NCBI GenBank assembly: GCA_963702705.1
Contig: CAVPDR010000002.1
Location: forward strand, 124,001 to 188,000
Source of the DNA: VRUE01 sp963702705
Lineage (GTDB): Bacteria > Actinomycetota > Thermoleophilia > Solirubrobacterales > 70-9
Direction: 5' to 3'
DNA length: 64,000 nucleotides
Below are positions 8,401 through 15,021 of this stretch, piece by piece; position 1 is the first letter of the stretch; every line of letters starts with the position of its first letter. A program made the translations under genes and the position numbers. The notes under the pieces are model-generated. The model saw nothing but the letters and a program-made list of their open reading frames with translations. It did not search any database and was not told the origin of the DNA.

Positions 8401-10401
8401 TTCTGGCGAGCCGCTGCTGTTGACGTTGCGCAGCTGCCAGGATCCGCTCTGGGATTCGAAGAGCCCGATCGTGGTCGTGCCGTTGCCGTCCCAGTCGCCG
8501 GTGACGGGCTGGAACTGGGAGCCGCCGTACTGGAATGAGATGTCAGCGCCACCCGCGTTGTTCGTGTTGCGCAGGTTCCAGTTTCCGGTGGATGGATAGT
8601 AGGTGCCGATCGTGGTGGTGCCGTCGTTGTTCCAGTCGCCGGTCACGGGAAGGGCCGGGCTGCCTCCGTAGCCGAATGAGATGTCAGCGCCACCCGCGCT
8701 GTTCGAGTTGCGCAGGTTCCAGTTGCCGGTGGATGGATAGTAGATGCCGATCGTGGTCGTGCCGTTACCGTCCCAGTCGCCGGTGACGGGAAGGCCCGGG
8801 CTGCCTCCGTAGCCGAATTCAATTTCCGCGACACCGCCGGAGGTGCCGTTCGTCAGCTTCCAGGTTCCGGTGCTCGGGTCATAGCTGCCCGGAGTGGTCG
8901 TTCCATTGCCGTCCCAATCCCCCGAAACGCTCGTCTCGCCGGGACCGCCAAACCAATAAATGGAGTCGGCGGCGCCAGCACTATTCGAATTGCGAAGACT
9001 CCACTTCAGCCCCGTGGTAAATGTGCGATCGTTGCCGTAGATCGTTCCGGCGCCGCTGGTCGCCACAAGACGATAGTGATAGTGCATCCGGGGCAGGAGT
9101 CCGGTGACATGCTTGCTGACCACCACCGAGCCGTTGCCGGAGCCGGCATTTTCGTCCGGCACGGGAATGGTGCTGCCGTATGAAGTGGTTGCCCCATACT
9201 CAAAGTGAAACGAGGTCGAGCGGGCGTGCGGGTCGACCGTGCCGGTGAGAGTGACTTCCGTATCCTTGAGTTCCAGTGCGTCTCCGGTATTGACACTCGG
9301 AGCCGGCCAAGCCGCTGCGCCGGTCTCTTCCTGGAAGGCGATCCACGAAGGGCGGTAGTTCCCGACGTGATCGCGAAGGCCGCAGTAGTCGTCCCAGGTT
9401 GCGGTAGACGTCCGGTCGCGGTAGTTGTACCAGATGTAACCACCCAGATTGAGGGTTGCCTGGTTGTTCTTGGCGTAGTCGATCGACTGTTTGAGCAGGT
9501 TGGCCTGTTCGGTTGCGCCAACCGCGTATTGGGGGCCTTCGGCCGGCCAGCCGGCCTCGGTGATCCAGAGCGGCTTCTGCGGGCTTTTTGCCGCTGATGC
9601 CAATTCCACCAGCTTGTAGTGGAAGCCTGCGACGGCGAATTTGAAGGCTTCGAGGCGGGTGTAGCCCGACGAGAAGAACGTGCTCGGATCAAGCTCGTAG
9701 GGGTGGATCGCGACCCCGGTCACGTTGGGGTTGGTGGCGAATTTGGGGTAGGCGGCTTCCATGTATTTGATGTCTTCTTCGTAGCCGTTTTTGTTGCCCC
9801 AGACGTTGAGCCCGCCGGAGATGACTTCGGTGCCGCGCCCGCCGGTGCTGTTTGAGGCCGCCTGGATCGTGTTTGCGTTTTCGCTGACGAACTGGCCGAA
9901 TTCAGCCCCGGTATTGCCGAACAGGTCCGGCTCGTTCCAGATCTCCCAAGCGGTGATCGGCTTGCTGGGGAGGCTCGGGTGTTCTTTCCAAAAGGAGCCG
10001 CCGTAGCCGTACTTCTGGACCGCGGTGGAGACCCAGCTGAGCCATTCCGCCATTCCGCCGGCGCCGGGGAGGGGCCCGCCGCCGCCGAGCCCGGCGTGGA
10101 TCGTGACCCCGTTGAGGGCGGCGGCTTCCATCAGCGCGTCGTCTCCGGCCCAGTCGTTGTTGATCGGCACGCGGAAGACCTGGGAGCCCGACTTCGCCAC
10201 TTCGAGCATTTCCGAGGAGTTCCTGTCACCCGCGCCCGACCAGCCGCTGCCGATCACAAGCGCCGAGGCCGAAGAGGCGGAGAGGACAGAGATCAGACCG
10301 CTCAGCACCAAGACGGCGAGCAGCGAGCCGCGCCACCTGTCGAAATTGGCTGCAAAGGCCGCCCACGGCCTTGAACTCGCGTCATTTGCCCTGGCGCTCA
10401 T
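5428..10401 (-). CDS. Secreted glycoside hydrolase-like protein with two repeat blocks
   Basis: A 1657-residue exported protein. A signal peptide (residues 25-47) is followed by a (beta/alpha)8 clan-A type glycosidase-like domain at about 48-360: 'WEIWNEPD' supplies the likely acid/base Glu157 and 'WITEAGWP' the likely nucleophile Glu282. A fibronectin-III-like segment follows (371-465), then ten repeats of about 47 residues with the signature 'GDWDGNGTTT' (467-927), a second FnIII-like segment (about 930-1040), and twelve FG-GAP/VCBS-type repeats of about 52 residues with 'GDFNGDGKADIVS' (1047-1657), whose Asp pattern resembles a calcium loop. The ATG at 10401 has GGGGGAG six bases upstream. 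The substrate is unknown; a polysaccharide made by the neighbouring loci is plausible. It is preceded by a structured leader. Confidence 0.88.
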   Translation of the reverse strand: MSARANDASSRPWAAFAANFDRWRGSLLAVLVLSGLISVLSASSASALVIGSGWSGAGDRNSSEMLEVAKSGSQVFRVPINNDWAGDDALMEAAALNGVTIHAGLGGGGPLPGAGGMAEWLSWVSTAVQKYGYGGSFWKEHPSLPSKPITAWEIWNEPDLFGNTGAEFGQFVSENANTIQAASNSTGGRGTEVISGGLNVWGNKNGYEEDIKYMEAAYPKFATNPNVTGVAIHPYELDPSTFFSSGYTRLEAFKFAVAGFHYKLVELASAAKSPQKPLWITEAGWPAEGPQYAVGATEQANLLKQSIDYAKNNQATLNLGGYIWYNYRDRTSTATWDDYCGLRDHVGNYRPSWIAFQEETGAAAWPAPSVNTGDALELKDTEVTLTGTVDPHARSTSFHFEYGATTSYGSTIPVPDENAGSGNGSVVVSKHVTGLLPRMHYHYRLVATSGAGTIYGNDRTFTTGLKWSLRNSNSAGAADSIYWFGGPGETSVSGDWDGNGTTTPGSYDPSTGTWKLTNGTSGGVAEIEFGYGGSPGLPVTGDWDGNGTTTIGIYYPSTGNWNLRNSNSAGGADISFGYGGSPALPVTGDWNNDGTTTIGTYYPSTGNWNLRNTNNAGGADISFQYGGSQFQPVTGDWDGNGTTTIGLFESQSGSWQLRNVNSSGSPEVSFSYAAGGSAITGDWDGNGTTTAGVADNNATVERRWLQRNSNTPGTPEASFYFGLAGESAVTGDWDGDGVVTPGVYLPATGTWKLTNSKTGGPAETEIQYGSSAGLPVTGDWDNNGTTTIGIYYPSSGIWDLRNSNSPGGAEISFGYGGSPALPVTGDWDNNGTTTIGTYYPSTGNWNLRNTNSAGGADISFGYGGSPALPVTGDWDGNGTTTIGTYYPSTGNWNLRNTNSAGGADISFQYGDSQFQPVTGDWDGNGTFTPALVAAGADPSLPGVRTDAAGSVQESQATLNGLVEPMGYATTYYYEYGTTTAYDAIAPVPVASTQASVRTSVNATIAQVQPGTVYHYRLVAKNALGTSYGQDRTVTFTGYQYVTGPSTGTAISGWSTALGQGLPQESVSADFNGDGKADLINAESEGSSGYRLRVGFSSGTAISSWSTARTGIPSPERLAAGDFTGDGKADVVSVESEGNGKYRYMLGASNGTTISSWTSIATGKSLPSRMVLGDFTGDKKADILSVESEGNGSYRYVLGTSTGTGISGWSNIKTGAEYPYKTSIGDFTGDGKADIVSVEASTGTNYRYMLGTSNGTGLTGWSEILSGMSFPYKTALGDFNADGKADIVSLEFESGSNYRYMLGVSKGTGTSSWSSIATGVNLHGKMNLADFNGDGKADVVAISSDGKGAFTHKIGLSNGSGISSWETVQTWMNKPSSVKTGDFNGDGKADIVSAEPESSGNYRYRVGFSAGASGISSWKTVIGGMTPPSWLGVADVNADGKADIIALEPEGNGKYRYMFGISNGTGIASWNNAIGGMSPVSWMRVGDVNGDKKADVVAVEEESNNKYRFMFGLSGGTNISSWFQALGGLGPADKFAVGDFTGDGKADVVSVESEGGSNYRYMLGVSSGSGISSWSKVLGSMSHPSFMDLGDVNGDKKADIVAVEPEGSNDRYMYGISAGTTVSSWLTAKTGATQSTLFAEGDLDGDGKSDAVRLANVP
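5440..7250 (-). repeat. Twelve FG-GAP/VCBS-like protein repeats (about 156 bp each)
   Basis: Within the glycosidase-like gene, the motif GDxxGDGKADIV recurs twelve times at about 52-residue spacing. This fits one or two beta-propellers. The DNA copies are diverged, so expansion is old compared with the block at 7620-9000. Confidence 0.8.
7620..9000 (-). repeat. Ten GDWDGNGTTT protein repeats (about 141 bp each)
   Basis: Ten copies of about 47 residues. Several neighbouring copies are nearly identical at DNA level (for instance the segments around 7690-7760, 7840-7900 and 8550-8610), which points to recent duplication or gene conversion. Confidence 0.85.
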
Positions 10402-10500
10402 CGCGTCTCCCCCTAATCCCTTGCTTCGCGTCGGTTATCGGCAAGCGACACCGACGCGGTGTGTTGAGTTCCCTGCCCGTTCGGTTGGGCAGGTGACATC
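10402..10500 (-). other. Structured 5' leader of the glycosidase-like gene
   Basis: Two perfect hairpins sit upstream of the Shine-Dalgarno region. One has an 8-bp stem CGCGTCGG/CCGACGCG at 10427-10434 and 10451-10458. The other has a 7-bp stem CCTGCCC/GGGCAGG at 10472-10478 and 10487-10493 with loop AACCGAAC. I do not recognise a known riboswitch class. The rest of the gap to 10658 holds nothing I can name. Confidence 0.4.
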
Positions 10501-10658
10501 TTTCCCGACGGCCGCGTCTGATGTATGGCCAATGTGGGAAATCAATCACAGTGGAATTTCCCCCAATGTGAGGCGCTCGTAGTCCCCGTCCCATAAATGG
10601 AATCATCGATCGGATGTGACTCGGTCGCCGATCCGGCCTCTTCGGTCGGGTCAAGCGT

Positions 10659-11456
10659 TTAGGGAGCGATCAGCAACTCGGGACCTTCCTCGCTGCCCTT
10701 GCCGACCTTGTTCAGTTTTGGGTTGGCCGGAGCGCTCTCCATGCGGGAGGGGTCCAGAGGACCGCACATCGCGATCGCGTCCTCGAGCTCCAGGTCCGGG
10801 CGCAGCCAAGCGGCTTCTGCCTCCGGCCCGGGCAGAATCGCCGGCATCCGGTCGTGGACCTTGGCGACCAGCTCGTTCGGCGTCGTGGTGACGATCGTGC
10901 AGCTGTAGAGCCAGCCGTCGTCGAAACCGCGATCCTCCGGGTCCCCCCACTCCTTGCGGGTGCAGAGGCCGGCGAAGGCGAAGGGCTCTCCCCCATCGAC
11001 CGTGAACCGCCAGGGCTGGCGAGGCTGCTTGGGGTCCTCCGCCACCATCCACTCGTAAAAGCCGTCGGCGACGATCAGACAGCGGTGGCGAAACTTGCCG
11101 ACCAGCGGCGAGTAGGCGCGGCTCGAGCTGAGGTTCTCGGCCTTAGCGTTGATCATCCGGTAGCCGACCTTTAGGTCCTTGGCCCAGCGCGGCACCAGTC
11201 CCCAGCGCATCAGGCGCGCCTCGCGCTCGCCCTCCGCCGCCTCCTCGGGATCGGGCGAGGAGCGAACGGTCAGCACCTCCTGAGTCGGGGCGACGTTGAA
11301 GCGGCCCAGCGCCGACTCGACCCTTTTCGCCCGCTCCTTCGAGGGCGGCGGCGCCTTGCCGCCCGCGTTGCGCTCGAGCGCCTTCTCCAACTCGACCTGG
11401 AACTTGTCGGCAATCTTCTTCGCGTCCTTGGCCGTGACCGTGAAACGTCCGCACAT
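10659..11456 (-). CDS. SRAP (SOS response-associated peptidase) domain protein, YedK/HMCES type
   Basis: Family members cross-link covalently to abasic sites in single-stranded DNA through the alpha-amine and thiol of Cys2, shielding the lesion. The protein is 265 residues. It starts 'MCGRFTVTAKDAKK', giving the required Cys2, with 'MINAKAEN' (Asn), 'VADGFYEW' (Glu) and 'VHDRMPAIL' (His) in the expected order. This fixes the start at 11456 rather than the upstream in-frame ATG at 11507. It lies 2 bp after the sugar dehydratase stop and is the last gene of the riboswitch-controlled unit. The link of a DNA-repair protein to that unit is odd and may only be positional. Confidence 0.92.
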   Translation of the reverse strand: MCGRFTVTAKDAKKIADKFQVELEKALERNAGGKAPPPSKERAKRVESALGRFNVAPTQEVLTVRSSPDPEEAAEGEREARLMRWGLVPRWAKDLKVGYRMINAKAENLSSSRAYSPLVGKFRHRCLIVADGFYEWMVAEDPKQPRQPWRFTVDGGEPFAFAGLCTRKEWGDPEDRGFDDGWLYSCTIVTTTPNELVAKVHDRMPAILPGPEAEAAWLRPDLELEDAIAMCGPLDPSRMESAPANPKLNKVGKGSEEGPELLIAP

Positions 11457-11458
11457 GG

Positions 11459-12451
11459 TTAGACGGAAACCTTTGCAGGACGGGCCTGCGGGTGGGAGCG
11501 ATACCACTCGAGGGTGTCGCGCAGGCCCTGGGCCAGCTCGACCCGGGGGCGCCAGCCGGTCAGCTCGCGCAGCTTGGTCGAGTCGACGTACTGGCGGTCG
11601 ATCTCGCCGTCGGGTGTGCCGCTGCCGAGGTATTCGGGCTCGACGCCGGTTCCCGCGGCTGCGGCGATCAGGTCAACAACCTCGCGGACAGAGTGCGGGT
11701 GCTCGCCGCCGGCATTGAAGGCCTCTCCCCTTGCGTCGCCGCGGTCGAGCGCGCTTGCGATCGAGAGGTAAGCGGTGACAGCGTCGTCGACGTGGAGGAA
11801 ATCGCGCTCGGGGCTGCCGTCGGAGCGGATCTGCGGCGGGCGACCTTCGAGCACCGCGATCGCGGCCTCGGGAATCAGGCGGGAGAAATTGAGGTCGCCG
11901 CCGCCGAAGATGTTGGCGAAGCGAGTGACCGCCAGGGGCATGCCGTATGCCTCGGCATAGCTGCGCGCGATGATGTCCGCCGCGGCCTTGCTGGCGTCGT
12001 AGGGATAGGCGGCGCGCAGCGGGTAATCCTCGCGGTAGGGCAACTCCGGACTGGCGCCGTAGGCCTTGTCGGAGGAGGCGAAGACGACCCGCTCGACGGC
12101 ATGCTCCCGACAGGCCTCGAAGACGTTCCAGGCGCCGCGCACGTTGACCTCGAGCGTCTCGACCGGTGAATCGCGGGCGACGCCGACGATCGTCTGGGCG
12201 GCGAGGTGGAAGACGGAATCGCAACCGGCGACCGCAACCGCGACGGCCTCTGCATCGCGCAGGTCCCCCTCTGCCAGGTCCACCTCGCCACGCAGGCCGA
12301 GCAGGTCGAGGCCGGACCTGCGCGGGCCACCGACGTCGGCGGTGCGGGGGTCGGGCCGGTCGAGCACGCGGACATCGTCGCCCCGCTCCAGCAGTGCGCC
12401 GACCAGGTGAGAGGCGACGAAACCATGGGCGCCGGTGACGAGAGACCTCAC
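11459..12451 (-). CDS. NAD-dependent sugar epimerase/dehydratase (CDP-glucose 4,6-dehydratase-like)
   Basis: Extended short-chain dehydrogenase of 330 residues acting on a nucleotide sugar. The N-terminal dinucleotide motif is 'VTGAHGFVASHL' (GxxGxxG). The catalytic Ser and YxxxK appear as 'FASSDKAYG' and 'YPYDASKAAAD'. 'RFANIFGGGDLNFSRL' and 'DGSPERDFLHVDDAV' resemble RfbG-type CDP-glucose dehydratases, although UDP-glucose epimerases share much of this. The GTG start at 12451 overlaps the stop of the cytidylyltransferase gene (GTGA), so the two are a coupled pair: RfbF would make CDP-glucose and this enzyme would convert it to the 4-keto-6-deoxy sugar. The assignment rests partly on that neighbour. 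Confidence 0.87.
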   Translation of the reverse strand: MRSLVTGAHGFVASHLVGALLERGDDVRVLDRPDPRTADVGGPRRSGLDLLGLRGEVDLAEGDLRDAEAVAVAVAGCDSVFHLAAQTIVGVARDSPVETLEVNVRGAWNVFEACREHAVERVVFASSDKAYGASPELPYREDYPLRAAYPYDASKAAADIIARSYAEAYGMPLAVTRFANIFGGGDLNFSRLIPEAAIAVLEGRPPQIRSDGSPERDFLHVDDAVTAYLSIASALDRGDARGEAFNAGGEHPHSVREVVDLIAAAAGTGVEPEYLGSGTPDGEIDRQYVDSTKLRELTGWRPRVELAQGLRDTLEWYRSHPQARPAKVSV

Positions 12452-13233
12452 CGGCCGCCCCCGGACAAAGCCGATCGGAGGGTTGACCCCCCTATAGGTG
12501 GGTCAACCCTCGCTTCGCTGAAGGTCGGCCAGCGCGCATCGCCCGACGACCAGAGATCGTTGAGTTCCACCGCGTCCTTATATGTATCCATGCAATCCCA
12601 GAAGCCCCGGTGGCGATAGGCCGCCAGCTCGCCCGCGGCGGAGAGGCGTTCCAGCGGCTCGCGCTCGAGCACGCTGTCCTCGTGGATGTAGTCAAGCGCA
12701 CCGGGTTCCAAGCAGAAGAATCCCCCGTTGATCCAGTGCTCGCTGCGCGGCTTCTCGACGAATCCCTCGACCCTGTCCCCGTCGCCCAGCTTCGCGACCC
12801 CCCACTGGAGGCGCGGCTGGACAACCGTCACCGTGCCGAGGACCCCGTGGGCCCGGTGGAACTCGAGCAGCGCATCGAGGTCTATATCCGCAACGCCGTC
12901 GGCATAGGTGGCGCAGAAGCTCCCGCCACCAAGCCGCTCCCCCAGCCGCGCGATCCGCCCACCGGTCGGCGTATCGAGCCCGGTGTCGACGCACTCGACC
13001 TCCACCCCATCTGGCCAGCTCTCTCTTGCCACGAACTCCTCGACCATCTCTCCCAGATATCCGGTGGCAAGCAGAAACCGCTCAAACCCCTGCGCCGCGT
13101 AGATACCAATCACGTGCCAGAGAATCGGGCGCCCCCCAATCTCAACGAGCGCCTTGGGAACGGTCTCCGTCCGCTCGCGCAGGCGAGTGCCACGCCCTCC
13201 GCAGAGAATGACGACGGGGGGTCGCTCAACCAC
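12448..13233 (-). CDS. rfbF: Glucose-1-phosphate cytidylyltransferase
   Basis: Nucleotidyltransferase making CDP-glucose from CTP and glucose-1-phosphate. The protein is 261 residues, close to the family length. It has the nucleotide loop 'VVILCGGRGTRLRERTE', 'PKALVEIGGRPILWH', the metal Asp region 'ATYADGVADID', and the family-typical 'HWINGGFFCLEPGALDYI' and 'REPLERLSAAGELAAYRH'. The GTG at 13233 is the plausible start because homology begins a few residues later; it overlaps the CysO stop by 8 nt. The last about 20 codons contain a long inverted repeat (12478-12511) and have no counterpart in the family as I know it. Confidence 0.9.
   Translation of the reverse strand: MVERPPVVILCGGRGTRLRERTETVPKALVEIGGRPILWHVIGIYAAQGFERFLLATGYLGEMVEEFVARESWPDGVEVECVDTGLDTPTGGRIARLGERLGGGSFCATYADGVADIDLDALLEFHRAHGVLGTVTVVQPRLQWGVAKLGDGDRVEGFVEKPRSEHWINGGFFCLEPGALDYIHEDSVLEREPLERLSAAGELAAYRHRGFWDCMDTYKDAVELNDLWSSGDARWPTFSEARVDPPIGGSTLRSALSGGGR
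12478..12511. repeat. 34-bp near-perfect palindrome inside rfbF
   Basis: GAGGGTTGACCC at 12478-12489 pairs perfectly with GGGTCAACCCTC at 12500-12511, and the centre CCTATAGG is itself a palindrome, with a single C/T asymmetry. It codes for the tail of RfbF. It could be a structured mRNA element, an operator or a small dispersed repeat that landed in the gene end. Confidence 0.75.
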
Positions 13234-13498
13234 CCGCAACAGCCGGCAGGATCGTGACCTCGGCCCCGTCGTCGATCTGCGTCTCGAGACCCTGCTGGAA
13301 GCGAATGTCCTCGCCGCTGACATAGACGTTGACGAACCGCCGCAGATCGCCGTCCTGGGTGATCCGCTCGCGCAGGGTGCCGTGCGCCTCGAAAACGGCG
13401 TCGAGCACCTCGCCGACGGTGGAGCCGCTGACGTCGAGCTCGGCCTCTCCCCCGGTTGCCGCGCGCAGCTGGGTTGGGATCTTGACTGTGACTGACAT
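13226..13498 (-). CDS. cysO: CysO-type sulfur carrier protein (MoaD/ThiS/ubiquitin-like)
   Basis: A 90-residue beta-grasp protein ending in 'ILPAVAGG', the di-glycine tail that is converted to a thiocarboxylate. The end 'FVNVYVSGEDIRFQQGL...ILPAVAGG' closely resembles Mycobacterium tuberculosis CysO, which delivers sulfide to the PLP enzyme CysM for cysteine synthesis. Here the directly upstream partner is instead a threonine-synthase-like PLP enzyme, and its stop overlaps the CysO start by one base (TGATG). No CysM, Mec-type protease or E1-like MoeZ is in the window. The pairing suggests that the carrier feeds sulfur to the adjacent PLP enzyme, or that cysO is only co-transcribed; the sequence does not decide this. 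Confidence 0.9.
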   Translation of the reverse strand: MSVTVKIPTQLRAATGGEAELDVSGSTVGEVLDAVFEAHGTLRERITQDGDLRRFVNVYVSGEDIRFQQGLETQIDDGAEVTILPAVAGG

Positions 13499-14730
13499 CA
13501 GACGGTTACCTCCTGGCGGAACTCGGATTCGAAGCTTTCGAGGTTGGGGTCGATCTCGTGCATGCTGAACCTATCGCGGGTCGCGTCGAGGGTCTTCAGG
13601 CCCTCGCCCGTGATGTAGACGACGACCCGCTCGCCGGCACCAATCTCGCCGCGATCGGCGAGCTTCTTCAGCACGCCGATGGTGACGCCGCCGGCGGTCT
13701 CGGTGAAGATGCCGGTGGTCTCGGCGAGCAGGCTGATCCCGTCGCGGATTTCGTCGTCGCTGACCGAGTCGATGCCGCCCCCGGTGCGTCGCGCCTGCTC
13801 GACCGCGTAGGGGCCGTCAGCGGGGTCGCCGATCGCGAGGCTCTTGGCGATCGTCTCCGGCCGCTGCGGCTTGCAGACGTCCCAACCTTCGGCAAACGCG
13901 GTCGCGACGGGGCTGCAACCCTCGGCCTGGGCGCCGTTGAAGACCGGCTGGCGCCCCTCGACCAGGCCGATGTCGAGCCACTCCTGGAAGCCGCGGCCGA
14001 CCTTGGTGAAGAGCGAGCCGGAGGCGATCGGGCAGACGACGCGATCTGGCAGCTCCCAGCCGAGCTGCTCGGCTGTCTCGTAGGCGAGCGTCTTCGAGCC
14101 CTCGGCGTAGTAGGGGCGCAGGTTGACGTTGACGAAGGCCCAGGGCCGGGTTTCGGCCAGCTGCGTGCAGAGCCGGTTGACGTCGTCGTAGTTGCCCCGC
14201 ACGCCGACCAGGTTGGTGCCGTAGATGCCGGTCGCGAGCAGCTTCTGCTCCTCGAGATTGGCGGGGACGAAGACGTAGGACTTGAGGCCGGCGGCCGCAG
14301 CATGAGCGGCGACAGCGTTGGCGAGGTTGCCGGTCGAAGCGCAGGCGACGGTGTCGAAACCGAGCTCCTGTGCCTTGGCGACGGCAACGGCGACGACGCG
14401 GTCCTTGAAGGAGTGCGTGGGGTTGGCGGCGTCGTTCTTGATCCAGAGCTCGGCGTCCACCCCCAGGCGCTCGGCGAGGCGGTCGGCCCGCAGCAGCGGC
14501 GTCAGGCCCGGCTCGAGCGGATCCCCCGGGCGGCCCTCGAAGGGCAGGAAGTCGGCGTAGCGCCAGATTCCCTGGGAGCCGGCCTGGATTTTGCGCTTGA
14601 CCTCGGCCGGGTCCAGGCCGGTGTGGTCGTAGGCGACTTCCAGCGGGCCGAAGCAGTTCTCACAGGCAAAATGAGCGCCGAGGTCGTAGGTCGCCCCGCA
14701 CTCCTTGCATTTCAGATTCTCGATTGCCAT
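13498..14730 (-). CDS. thrC: Threonine synthase-like PLP enzyme with zinc ribbon
   Basis: Fold-type II PLP enzyme of 410 residues. The N-terminal zinc ribbon has two CxxC pairs ('CKECGATYDLGAHFACENC'). The PLP lysine is in 'NPTHSFKDR', the phosphate-binding and Asn region in 'ACASTGNLANAVAAHAA', and 'VCPIASGSLFTK' provides the glycine loop. Threonine synthase converts O-phosphohomoserine to threonine. The ATG at 14730 has GGAAG six bases upstream and directly follows a SAM-I riboswitch and terminator. SAM control and the cysO neighbour are unusual for a plain threonine synthase; sulfur transfer onto O-phosphohomoserine to give homocysteine is a possible alternative, inferred from context only. 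Confidence 0.88.
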   Translation of the reverse strand: MAIENLKCKECGATYDLGAHFACENCFGPLEVAYDHTGLDPAEVKRKIQAGSQGIWRYADFLPFEGRPGDPLEPGLTPLLRADRLAERLGVDAELWIKNDAANPTHSFKDRVVAVAVAKAQELGFDTVACASTGNLANAVAAHAAAAGLKSYVFVPANLEEQKLLATGIYGTNLVGVRGNYDDVNRLCTQLAETRPWAFVNVNLRPYYAEGSKTLAYETAEQLGWELPDRVVCPIASGSLFTKVGRGFQEWLDIGLVEGRQPVFNGAQAEGCSPVATAFAEGWDVCKPQRPETIAKSLAIGDPADGPYAVEQARRTGGGIDSVSDDEIRDGISLLAETTGIFTETAGGVTIGVLKKLADRGEIGAGERVVVYITGEGLKTLDATRDRFSMHEIDPNLESFESEFRQEVTV

Positions 14731-14757
14731 CCGATCTTCCTTTTTGTCACGGCCAAC

Positions 14758-14787
14758 AAAAAAACCTCCGCCTTGTGGGGCAGAGGT
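14758..14787 (-). terminator. Riboswitch-controlled intrinsic terminator
   Basis: The RNA forms a 9-bp stem ACCUCUGCC/GGCGGAGGU (one U-G pair) with loop CCACAA, followed by seven U. It lies between the SAM aptamer and the thrC ribosome-binding site. Its 5' side should compete with an antiterminator when SAM is low. Confidence 0.88.
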
Positions 14788-14802
14788 CCGATCGGACTTT
14801 CC

Positions 14803-14915
14803 CCACATCTTTCAGGTCACGGGACCTGCTGGAGTTGGCACCTCCCCCGAACCTGACGGTCCGGGGCGGTTGCCGGGGTTTCAACGGGCCAGTCCCTCCA
14901 CCCCTCTAGATGTGG
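14803..14915 (-). ncRNA. SAM-I (S-box) riboswitch aptamer
   Basis: The P1 helix is CCACAUCU (14908-14915) with AGAUGUGG (14803-14810). Inside, the hallmark sequences GGUGGAGGGACUGGCCC, then GAAACCCCGGCAACC, and GGUGCCAACUCC appear in S-box order. The four-way arrangement with a downstream U-tract terminator fits transcriptional shut-off by S-adenosylmethionine. The controlled gene is thrC and, because the genes overlap, probably cysO, rfbF, the dehydratase and the SRAP gene too. Confidence 0.93.
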
Positions 14916-15021
14916 CGCTTATGTAGGCACGAACCTTACCAGGGGTGCCCTCGGCCGGCCAATGCGGAGGTTGGCGGCTAACCTAGTGCGGCCATGCCCG
15001 ACGAGACGATGAGCGTGAACG

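Noticed and set aside
7620..9000. Direct DNA repeats that could suggest a CRISPR or tandem-repeat array
   Set aside because: Repeat units are about 141 bp, in frame and code for GDWD motifs; there are no short repeats with unique spacers.
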